A stretch of 64,000 nt of DNA from contig NZ_CP108454.1 in NCBI RefSeq assembly GCF_036240795.1, forward strand, positions 3,410,001 through 3,474,000, read 5' to 3'. The notes under the pieces are model-generated. The model did no database searches. It was not told the DNA's origin and saw only the letters and a list, made by a program, of their open reading frames with translations. Made by a program: the position numbers and the translations under genes. The first letter of the stretch is position 1, and each line of letters starts with the position of its first letter. Origin of the DNA: Streptomyces sp. NBC_01268 (lineage in GTDB: Bacteria > Actinomycetota > Actinomycetes > Streptomycetales > Streptomycetaceae). Shown piece by piece: positions 35,428 through 41,771 of the stretch.

Positions 35428-36556
35428 CCGCCAGCACGTCGAGCCAGACGTCCAGCAGGGGCGCCTCGTGCTTGTAGTCCCCCCGGCTGCCCCGCGCCGC
35501 GCGCACTTCCCCGTACCTCCGCACCAGCCGCTCGGCCGTCCGCCGGGTGACCGCGGGCAGCTGATCGCGGATGACCCCGTGCCAGTCGAAGGCGGACCTC
35601 GCCGCGTGCAGCCGGCCCAGGGGCAGGACCTCGCGGCAGGCCGCCCAGCAGATCAGATCCGGCGCGTACGGGATGAGGTGCCCCGCCCCGCCCTTCAGCT
35701 TCCCCGGCAGCCCGCTCAGCGCGTCCCGCGCCGTCCGCCACGCCTCCACGGCCCGCAGGACCCCCACCGGGCTCAGGCGGTCGTGGAAGACCCCCAGGTA
35801 GAGCGGAGTGCCGACGGACCCCCAGAAGGCCTCCAGCCCCTGCTCCGTGGCCACGAGGTTCGCCGCCTCCGGAGAGGGCGCCGCCGACAGGCACGCCAGC
35901 GCGCGGGTGACCTCCGGCATGGTGAACAGGCGCCCGTGCGGCCCCGCCACGGCACCACGGCGCGGGTCGAAGAAGCCCGCCTCCTCCCAGTCCGCGCCCA
36001 CGAGCCGGGCGATGTGGGGGCAGCGGATCAGCCCGTCCTGCGCCGTCGGCGCGTTGACGATCCCACCGGCCTCGCGGTGCAGCCGCGAGACGACCGCGCT
36101 GCCGGGCCCGCAGTGCACCTCCAGCCGGACGGTGGAGCGCCCGACGTGCGCCGCCCCGAGCACCGCCGCGACGTCGGCGATGATCCTCAGCCGCTGGAAG
36201 CCGTCGACGCACCCCACCGCATGGACCCGCAGCTCTCCGCCGAACCCCCGCCCGTCCCCCGCCCCGGCCACCTCGACGGCCTCGGCCACCAGGACGACGG
36301 TCCCCACCACGCCGAACTCCTCCGGCGTGGCGCGAAGGATCTCCCCCAGCCTGCGGTTCGCCGGCGTCTCCCCGAGGAACCCGCGCCGCGCCCGCAGGCG
36401 CCGCATGGCGTCGGGTCCCTGCGCGAGGCCCACCAGATCGTCCGCGGAGACGTCCACCACCCACCGCTCGGGCGAGTGCATCAGGCGACGCGGCCTCAGC
36501 GTGAGGACCGGCCCGGCGTGGAACGGCCACGGGGCGGACGAGAAATCTTCAGTCAT
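35417..36556 (-). CDS. AIPR-like (abortive-phage-infection family) protein
   Basis: 379 residues; ATG at 36556 without a clear ribosome site. The layout follows the AIPR family: RGFLGETPANRRLGEIL (about 58-74) matches the RxFLGxNxxNxxI block, and CVDGFQRLRII (116-126) matches the family's VNGxQT motif with Phe-Gln-Arg. NAPTAQDGLI (168-177) matches the later N-x-Q block. AIPR proteins are linked to abortive phage infection and sit in defence loci; molecular activity is unsettled. The three motifs are variant, so this is a divergent member. It flanks the accessory island just outside its left terminator, and its 3' end is embedded in a tandem array. Confidence 0.55.
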   Translation of the reverse strand: MTEDFSSAPWPFHAGPVLTLRPRRLMHSPERWVVDVSADDLVGLAQGPDAMRRLRARRGFLGETPANRRLGEILRATPEEFGVVGTVVLVAEAVEVAGAGDGRGFGGELRVHAVGCVDGFQRLRIIADVAAVLGAAHVGRSTVRLEVHCGPGSAVVSRLHREAGGIVNAPTAQDGLIRCPHIARLVGADWEEAGFFDPRRGAVAGPHGRLFTMPEVTRALACLSAAPSPEAANLVATEQGLEAFWGSVGTPLYLGVFHDRLSPVGVLRAVEAWRTARDALSGLPGKLKGGAGHLIPYAPDLICWAACREVLPLGRLHAARSAFDWHGVIRDQLPAVTRRTAERLVRRYGEVRAARGSRGDYKHEAPLLDVWLDVLAAGR

Positions 36557-36610
36557 GCCGGGCTGACTCGTCGGCCCCCGACTTGGTCGCGGTGATCACC
36601 GGCACAAAGC

Positions 36611-36650
36611 AGAGGATCCCGCCCGGTCTTCCGACCGGACGGGATCCTCT
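36611..36650. terminator. 18-bp stem, tRNA-type terminator at island left edge
   Basis: AGAGGATCCCGCCCGGTC / GACCGGACGGGATCCTCT with loop TTCC pairs over 18 bp, with one G-U on the minus strand. The core matches the terminator that follows tRNA-Ala at 49869-49900 in 27 of 32 bases. It may be the original tRNA terminator displaced by insertion of the island. Confidence 0.8.
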
Positions 36651-36705
36651 GTGTCTGTGGGGTGTTCACGAGTCGGCCCCACCAGGCACGACGCGGCGGC
36701 TTAGA

Positions 36706-36738
36706 GATCATTTCCCAGGAGGCGAGTGATCGTTTCCC
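36706..36738. repeat. Direct repeat GATC(A/G)TTTCCC near island edge
   Basis: GATCATTTCCC (36706-36716) and GATCGTTTCCC (36728-36738) are 22 bp apart, two helical turns. They lie in the non-coding left end of the island. They could be recombinase or regulator sites; no further copy was noticed at the right end. Confidence 0.5.
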
Positions 36739-36796
36739 GCCGGTGGCGGTAAGCCGCTGCGGAGGTACCGAACCCGGCACCCAACAGCACCTTGAA

Positions 36797-37672
36797 CTAC
36801 GGCTCGACCATCAGAGTCTGCTCATCGAGATCCAGATGCACGGTTCCGCCGCCTTGGGCACGAAGCTGCCGCCAGGCGTCGTACCCCGTCATGATCGCCT
36901 GCTCCCAGTCGGCCGAGCGCAGAACGCTGACCTCGAGGTGAGAAGCCATGGAGGTGATGGTCTTGATGAACTCGTGATCGATGTGGCGGACGTTCTCGAA
37001 GTAGCCGTGACGGGTCGCGTAGGAGAAGACGAGAGCGGAGATGCCCTCCTCGATGGCGATGGCACGACCGCCATCCTCGGCCTCGTCAGTCTTGGGGTCA
37101 CTCTTGCGCTTGCAGCCCAGCAAGAAGCGAGAGACCGGCGACCAGCCAAGGACAACAGCATGAGCTAGATGAAAGATGTCGTGGAAGCGGTAGTCGTCGT
37201 CGATGTGAGACGCGTCGGTCAGCGGGTCTCCGCAGGGGGTGCCGTCGCGGGTCAAGATGGCGACGGTACGCCCATCACGGTCTCGCCGCTGGACGGTGAA
37301 GGTGAGGGTGGCCCGCCGCGGGAGTCGCTCGGACTCAGGAAAGTGGGCATCGAAGACGATGCGGTCGGCGGCCGGGGTGGGCCGCCACCGGTCACCGATC
37401 TTGACGAGGTTGGCGGCGGCAACGTCTTCGAGGTTGAGGTCGAAGCGGTGGGCGAGAGCAGCGACGTACCACAGGACGTCACCGAGTTCTTCGCGAAGGT
37501 GCTGCTTCCCTGAGGCGAGGCCGGGCCCGTCACGAAGGCGCTTTTTGTAGGCGGTGGCGAGGGAGCCGACCTCGCCGATGAGGCCGAGCAGGGGCACCAC
37601 GACAGGATCAGTACCCGGGGCGGGTTCCTGAAGCGTCTTGATGGCGGCTTGCTGGTAGCGGTTGAGGTCCAC
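36797..37672 (-). CDS. MazG-like nucleotide pyrophosphohydrolase, two-domain
   Basis: 291 residues. The N-terminal all-alpha NTP-PPase domain (about 1-95) has LLGLIGEVGSLATAYKKR and HLREELGDVLWYVAALA: Glu34, Glu61/62 and Asp65 fit the MazG E-x2-E...E-x2-D metal motif, though the second Glu is Ser37 here. The C-terminal half (about 100-291) is a separate domain of unknown function with YRFHDIFHLAHAVVLGWSP and a DGGRAIAIEEGISALVFSYA helix. MazG enzymes hydrolyse NTPs or dNTPs to NMP plus PPi. It is divergent from the ACP operon. Beside TS-like and HMUDK-like genes, it may clear or supply a pyrimidine dNTP. Confidence 0.83.
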   Translation of the reverse strand: MDLNRYQQAAIKTLQEPAPGTDPVVVPLLGLIGEVGSLATAYKKRLRDGPGLASGKQHLREELGDVLWYVAALAHRFDLNLEDVAAANLVKIGDRWRPTPAADRIVFDAHFPESERLPRRATLTFTVQRRDRDGRTVAILTRDGTPCGDPLTDASHIDDDYRFHDIFHLAHAVVLGWSPVSRFLLGCKRKSDPKTDEAEDGGRAIAIEEGISALVFSYATRHGYFENVRHIDHEFIKTITSMASHLEVSVLRSADWEQAIMTGYDAWRQLRAQGGGTVHLDLDEQTLMVEP

Positions 37673-37683
37673 AGCTTCCTCCT

Positions 37684-37755
37684 GTCGGAAATTCCATCAC
37701 TCAGGTCGGAAATCCCGACCCATGTCGTATACTAGAGCAGCGCTGCCGGAAAATC
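37684..37755 (+). promoter_or_regulatory. Promoter with GTCGGAAAT iterons for the ACP-XRE-ImmA operon
   Basis: GTCGGAAATTCC (37684), GTCGGAAATCCC (37705) and a variant GCCGGAAAATC (37745) are spaced 21 and 40 bp, close to two and four helical turns. The second forms a hairpin-like palindrome GGTCGG-AAATC-CCGACC (37704-37720). A good -10 TATACT is at 37728-37733, with the second iteron on its -35. The iterons are probably bound by the operon's XRE protein and also face the divergent MazG gene. Confidence 0.6.
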
Positions 37756-37774
37756 AGACGGACAGGAGAGTCTG

Positions 37775-38056
37775 CTGAACACCACCGAGCCCTCCCTGGA
37801 GGACATCGTCACCGTGATCGTGGAGTTCCTGGCCGAACTACAGGATCGGGATCCCGACGAGCTGCGGATGGAGCTGGAGGAGGCCAGCGAGGAGCTGTCG
37901 GTCGACTCCATCCTCATCGTCGAGATCCTGACGCGCATCGAGGAGCGCTATGGCATCAGCGTCCCCGCAGATGAGGAGGCCGCCCGCTCTACCCGGTCGG
38001 TGCGCACCTTCGCCACCACCGTCTTGAATGTGATCAACGAGAGGCAAAAGCCATGA
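37775..38056 (+). CDS. Acyl carrier protein-like
   Basis: The only well-placed start is a CTG at 37775, with AGGAGAG 4 nt upstream; the first GTG in frame is at 37814 and would cut helix 1. 93 residues from CTG. The sequence LEDIVTVIVEFLAELQDRD is ACP helix 1. ELSVDSILIVEIL has the DS(I/L) phosphopantetheine-attachment Ser at about 50, followed by ERYGISVPADEEA and a closing helix. Charge is strongly acidic, as in ACPs. No ketosynthase, adenylation or ligase gene is nearby, so its acyl or aminoacyl load is unknown. It overlaps the XRE gene (ATGA). Confidence 0.8.
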   Translation: MNTTEPSLEDIVTVIVEFLAELQDRDPDELRMELEEASEELSVDSILIVEILTRIEERYGISVPADEEAARSTRSVRTFATTVLNVINERQKP

Positions 38057-38442
38057 GCCCCGAACCTGCCGCACTTCGCGGCCGCGACCCTGAGCTCGAA
38101 CTCCTCGGGGAGCGTCTGCGCAATACCCGCGACTACCTGGGCATGTCGCAGCAGCACGTCTCCGACATGACCGGTATCCCCCGCTCGGCAGTCAGCGACA
38201 TCGAACGCGGCGCTCGCCGGGTGGACAGCCTCGAGCTGAAGAAGCTCGCGCGCCTGTACATGCGGCCGGTGTCCTACTTCCTCGCAAAGGAGGAAGAGGC
38301 CGACCTGGGGGAGCATGCACTGGCCGGGCTGCCGCGCGCCCTCGTCGGCTTGAGTGACGGTGACTGGGAGGAAGTGCTGAGCTTCGCCGAATTCTTGAAG
38401 TTCCGACGGGCAAGCGAGAAGGAGAGGGAGCGCGGGGAGTGA
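38053..38442 (+). CDS. XRE family regulator (antitoxin-like)
   Basis: 129 residues; the ATG overlaps the ACP stop. The helix-turn-helix is LGERLRNTRDYLGMSQQHVSDMTGIPRSAVSDIERGARRVDSLELKKLARLYM at about 18-70. The C-terminal half is acidic (LSDGDWEEVLSFAEFLKFRR). It is coupled by a GTGA overlap to an ImmA/IrrE peptidase, the classic pair in which the peptidase cleaves the XRE repressor upon a signal, as in ICEBs1 ImmR-ImmA and Deinococcus DdrO-IrrE. The iterons upstream of the operon are its probable target. Confidence 0.9.
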   Translation: MSPEPAALRGRDPELELLGERLRNTRDYLGMSQQHVSDMTGIPRSAVSDIERGARRVDSLELKKLARLYMRPVSYFLAKEEEADLGEHALAGLPRALVGLSDGDWEEVLSFAEFLKFRRASEKERERGE

Positions 38443-39347
38443 ACTGGGACGTGGCCCACAAGGTCGCCGCGATGGAGGCCGTAAAAGCACACCGCGACCT
38501 GTCTATCGACCGCAACGGGTACGTGGACGTGTACGGCGCACTACTGCGCGCCGGCATGGTCGGGATGGCGCGGCCCATGCCGCGATTGTTCGGGGTGTAC
38601 GCCGCCCCACGGGACAACGGGCCCGCAGTACTGCTGAACGCCAGCTTGGACATCGTGGCCCAACGACACACCGCTGCACACGAATTGGGACACCACCGAG
38701 CAGGCCACGGAACATCGTTGGACGAGGAGCTGGACCGCGCTCGCACGTGGGGGGACGGGTCCTGGCCGGACGAGGAGAAGGTGGCAGAGGCGTTCGCGGC
38801 CTGGTTCCTGATGCCCCTGCCTGCTGTCCAGAACGCGCTGGCACAGATCGGGGTGAATCGTCCTCTGGTCCCTGAGCATGCCTATCGGATCGCTCGCATT
38901 CTGGGCACTTCCTACGCCGGGACGGTGAACCACCTGCACCGGCTGCGGCTGCTGTCGCGGGTGCAGAAGATCGAGTGGCTGCGGGTCAAGCCCGCCTCCA
39001 TCAAGGCGAACCTCGCGGGCGGCACCGTGCCCGGGAAGGCCCACGTCCACTTGATCGACACCGGCGTACACTGCACCACCGTGCGGGTCGATGCGGGTGA
39101 CTTGGTGGTCCTGAGTAACACCGGGGCACGGTTTGAGTCCCTGCCGCCCGCGCTGCAGGGCCCCGAGGATGCCCATGGCCAGATCTCCTTGGGCGATGCC
39201 TCGGCCTCTGGAATTGCTGAGGTCACTGACATGTTCACCGGTGCAGCCTCGGCCACCGTGCACTTCCCCGGCGCCACAGGGCTGTTGGAGTTCACCCTGG
39301 AGCGCCAGGCCCCACGCGCCGGCATCCAGAGCCTGTGGCCCGCCTGA
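38439..39347 (+). CDS. ImmA/IrrE family metallo-endopeptidase (M78)
   Basis: GTG start in the GTGA overlap; 302 residues. The zinc motif H81-E-L-G-H85 sits in RHTAAHELGHHRAGH, and DEEKVAEAFAAWFLMP supplies the third ligand Glu, the M78 pattern. The C-terminal 150 residues form a beta-rich extra domain ending near SGIAEVTDMFTGAASATVHF, perhaps a sensor. M78 proteases cleave a partner XRE repressor; the partner is encoded directly upstream. A 76-bp gap separates it from the TS-like gene on the same strand. Confidence 0.9.
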   Translation: MNWDVAHKVAAMEAVKAHRDLSIDRNGYVDVYGALLRAGMVGMARPMPRLFGVYAAPRDNGPAVLLNASLDIVAQRHTAAHELGHHRAGHGTSLDEELDRARTWGDGSWPDEEKVAEAFAAWFLMPLPAVQNALAQIGVNRPLVPEHAYRIARILGTSYAGTVNHLHRLRLLSRVQKIEWLRVKPASIKANLAGGTVPGKAHVHLIDTGVHCTTVRVDAGDLVVLSNTGARFESLPPALQGPEDAHGQISLGDASASGIAEVTDMFTGAASATVHFPGATGLLEFTLERQAPRAGIQSLWPA

Positions 39348-39423
39348 ACTGCACCTCCTGTACCGGTTGCTCTTCCTCGCACTGCTCCCCCACTGGCACA
39401 CCTCTAACGTCAGGAGCACGGTG

Positions 39424-40257
39424 ATGTCCCTCTTTATCGTTGACAAGGCGAACACGTCGCTGGCCTGGCAGGAGGCATGCCTGAAGCTCGACGTACCCGG
39501 CAATCCGAAGCGAGACGCCCTGCACACCGTAGTTCGCATCGCCAACGCCGCGGCCGAGGATCCACAGGTGCGCGCCGAGTTCGACCAGATGCGCAAGGAG
39601 CGGGGCTACGCGCGGATCGAGACGGTGGCCAACACTCTCTTCCCCGCCGAGCTCGCGGCCGTCTCCCGCACCCCGGAAGAGCTGGTGCGCCGGTACCGGA
39701 GCATGTATCCGAGGCTGTGCCGCATCGACCGCGGGAACAAGACCGGCACCTACTTCGGGCGCATCGTGGCCTATCCCGGCGAGAATGGCCCGGTGGACCA
39801 GCTGACCGCGCTCATCGACCGGATACGCCGCCAGGCGGCAGGCAGGGGGCCGATGACTGCGGCGTACGAGATGGACATTGCTCATCCCGACGACGAACCC
39901 GTTTCCGATCTCACCGGAGGCGACCACGTCGCCGACGCGGACACAAACACATGGTCCGCGCCGGTACACGCCGCCGGGAAGGACAACGGGTTGCGCGGCT
40001 TCCCGTGCCTGAGCCACTGCTCGTTCCAGCTGGACCGCGACCGGGTCCTGCACGCCGTGGCCCTCTACCGCAGCCACTACATGGTGAACCGCGCCTACGG
40101 CAACTACCTGGGCTTGGGACGGCTACTGGCTTACCTGGCAAAGCATGCCGAGGTGTCCCCCGGTGCACTGACGGTGATCGCCGGCCATGCCCAGATCGAA
40201 GGCGACATCTCAGCCCTGCGTCCGATTCTCCGAGGCCAGGCTCGGCTAGTGGCCTGA
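39424..40257 (+). CDS. Divergent thymidylate-synthase-fold protein
   Basis: The ATG at 39424 has AGGAG 7 nt upstream; 277 residues. The C-terminal half follows thymidylate synthase. FPCLSHCSFQL (193-203) stands for the P-C-H-x2-F-Q nucleophile block but is two residues longer. YRSHY (215-219) stands for the phosphate-binding RS-C-D. NYLGLGRLLAYLAKHAEVSPGALTVIAGHAQIEG (about 227-260) matches the helix and Gly-x-x-His-x-Tyr strand. The Cys195/Cys199 pair needs testing as the nucleophile, and Asp of RSCD is Tyr219. TS relatives methylate or hydroxymethylate dUMP/dCMP. With HMUDK-like and MazG-like neighbours, a pyrimidine hydroxymethylase is the preferred inference. Confidence 0.7.
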   Translation: MSLFIVDKANTSLAWQEACLKLDVPGNPKRDALHTVVRIANAAAEDPQVRAEFDQMRKERGYARIETVANTLFPAELAAVSRTPEELVRRYRSMYPRLCRIDRGNKTGTYFGRIVAYPGENGPVDQLTALIDRIRRQAAGRGPMTAAYEMDIAHPDDEPVSDLTGGDHVADADTNTWSAPVHAAGKDNGLRGFPCLSHCSFQLDRDRVLHAVALYRSHYMVNRAYGNYLGLGRLLAYLAKHAEVSPGALTVIAGHAQIEGDISALRPILRGQARLVA

Positions 40258-40289
40258 CCGGCACAAACAACCGCCACCTCTTCTGGACA

Positions 40290-41312
40290 CTATGAGTTGA
40301 TGCCCCACTTGGGTGGGAACCAGGCAGTCAGGAGGGCACTGTCGGGACGATACAACTGTTTGATGCGGCTGCGGCCGCTGATGCCCGCGATGTCCGGGTG
40401 GACCACGCGCGCGTACTTGTCGACTTCGCAGAACAGATTCTGACAGTCAATCAGCTGCAAGGGGCGCCCGCGCAGTCCGGCGAAGATGAGCCCGAGTCGG
40501 GCAAAGTGCTCCTCCTGGGTGTCCGCCATGTAGCGGATCACCTCGGCCTCGATGCCGCTCGCGGTGGCGCCGAAGCACTTGCGGATGCCATCGCGGGCAC
40601 CCGGGCCGGGAACGACAAAGTCCATCTCGGAGAACGACAGCCCTGCCCCATAGTTGAGGTCAATCAGGTATTGGTAGGCCAGGAACGGGCCGAGCGCAGG
40701 AAAGCCCAACAGCACCTGGTAAGCCTCTTGCATTGAAGCAGCCCGTTCCACCCGCTCAGGCGCCCCTTGGTCCATCAGCATCTCAAGCAGGCGTAGGTGG
40801 TTGCGGTGCTTGCGCTGCTCCCCCAGCTTCGGCGGCGGGGTGATGTACGCAGCGGAGTACAGCCGTTCCCCGGACGCGAATGCCCGTGACAGTACTTGGT
40901 TCACGGCACGGTAGTCGTAGCCCTGCCAAGTGACCTCGCCCAGGTGCTCCTCAAGCAGTTGCCAGGTCTGGATCCTGTTGAAGACCTTGAACAGCAACGT
41001 GCGGAAGAACACTTCCTGCCACGCCTGGTCACCGTGGTAAGACACGTGGCCGATCAAATACTGGCTGACCCGATCGGACGCCCGGAAGCAGTTGGTAAAC
41101 CGATGCTGGGCGAGCACGGGGTCCGGTACCGCCGGCCCCTGGGCCTCCCCCAAGCGCGCCAGGTACACCTGCTGCCGCACGGCCGCGAACCGCCAGTAGG
41201 TGTCGAACACCGGCGTGGGCTTCAGGACACGACCCGCAATCCGCACGGGCTTAGGGGGCTCGGAGTCTTCCGTCCGGCGAACCCGCGGTCGGGCTTGCAG
41301 CGTGGTCACCAT
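40290..41312 (-). CDS. HMUDK / aGPT-pyrophosphorylase-like protein
   Basis: 340 residues from the ATG at 41312; longer readings cross the promoter. The N-terminal pattern FDTYWRFAAVRQQVYLAR (36-53) then DPVLAQHRFTNCFRASDRVSQYLI (64-87) is the signature I associate with the 5-hydroxymethyl-dU DNA kinase helical domain. That family is also called alpha-glutamyl/putrescinyl-thymine pyrophosphorylase and is predicted to activate 5-hmU for further modification. GFPALGPFLAYQYLIDLNY and a Cys/Asp-rich C-terminal part follow. It is convergent with the TS-like gene, 32 bp apart. The start looks leaderless. Activity on DNA or free nucleotide is unproven. Confidence 0.7.
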   Translation of the reverse strand: MVTTLQARPRVRRTEDSEPPKPVRIAGRVLKPTPVFDTYWRFAAVRQQVYLARLGEAQGPAVPDPVLAQHRFTNCFRASDRVSQYLIGHVSYHGDQAWQEVFFRTLLFKVFNRIQTWQLLEEHLGEVTWQGYDYRAVNQVLSRAFASGERLYSAAYITPPPKLGEQRKHRNHLRLLEMLMDQGAPERVERAASMQEAYQVLLGFPALGPFLAYQYLIDLNYGAGLSFSEMDFVVPGPGARDGIRKCFGATASGIEAEVIRYMADTQEEHFARLGLIFAGLRGRPLQLIDCQNLFCEVDKYARVVHPDIAGISGRSRIKQLYRPDSALLTAWFPPKWGINS

Positions 41313-41318
41313 GAGGTC

Positions 41319-41324
41319 AATATA
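41319..41324 (-). promoter_or_regulatory. -10 element for a leaderless HMUDK-like transcript
   Basis: On the minus strand TATATT is followed by exactly 6 nt and then the ATG, the spacing expected when transcription starts at the A of the start codon. No ribosome site is present. The plus strand opposite is also AT-rich (TATATATCGGGTATAGG) and may hold the promoter of the divergent RHH gene. Confidence 0.55.
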
Positions 41325-41360
41325 TATCGGGTATAGGTTTGAGGCCAGAGGGGGCGCAGT

Positions 41361-41714
41361 ATGGAGTCGCTGTGGCGAGCGGAACGCCGCAACACTCTCA
41401 TTGCATGGCCCGACGCCGTCAATGAGCGCCTCGACCAGCTGGTCGCCGCAGGGATCGCCGCTGGTGAGAACATCAATCGATCCCATTTGCTCGCGGCCCT
41501 CGTGGTTCATGCCGACCTGTCCCCCGAGTTTGTCGCTGGCATCATGCGGGACTACCGCGCACTAAACAGCAATGCCCTGGACGAGGCCAATCGCTCCGCA
41601 GCCGAGCAGTGGCCGGCAGTTCGGCGGCCTGGACCTCGTCGTGACTCCCGCCGCAGCAAAACCGGCGGTGCACGACTAGACAGCGATCCCTCCACTACCA
41701 ACGACGCGCATTAA
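41361..41714 (+). CDS. Small ribbon-helix-helix-like protein
   Basis: 117 residues; ATG at 41361 after AGAGGGGGC. The first 60 residues (TLIAWPDAVNERLDQLVAAGIAAGENINRSHLLAALVVHADLS) follow the RHH plan: a beta strand, a helix, the NxSR-like turn and a second helix. A disordered Arg/Ser-rich tail ends the protein. It is divergent from the HMUDK-like gene by 48 bp and may regulate that shared promoter. No toxin partner is adjacent; the next gene reads the other way. Confidence 0.6.
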   Translation: MESLWRAERRNTLIAWPDAVNERLDQLVAAGIAAGENINRSHLLAALVVHADLSPEFVAGIMRDYRALNSNALDEANRSAAEQWPAVRRPGPRRDSRRSKTGGARLDSDPSTTNDAH

Positions 41715-41771
41715 CTGTGGACACGGCGACAACTAAAACGGGGCGCTGAGCGAAGAGAGCCCATCGCTAGT

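Noticed and set aside
36654..36661. Perfect att duplicate of the tRNA-Ala 3' end
   Set aside because: Only CTGTGGGG is identical; the wider match is too weak for an att core, so it is noted only as a hint.
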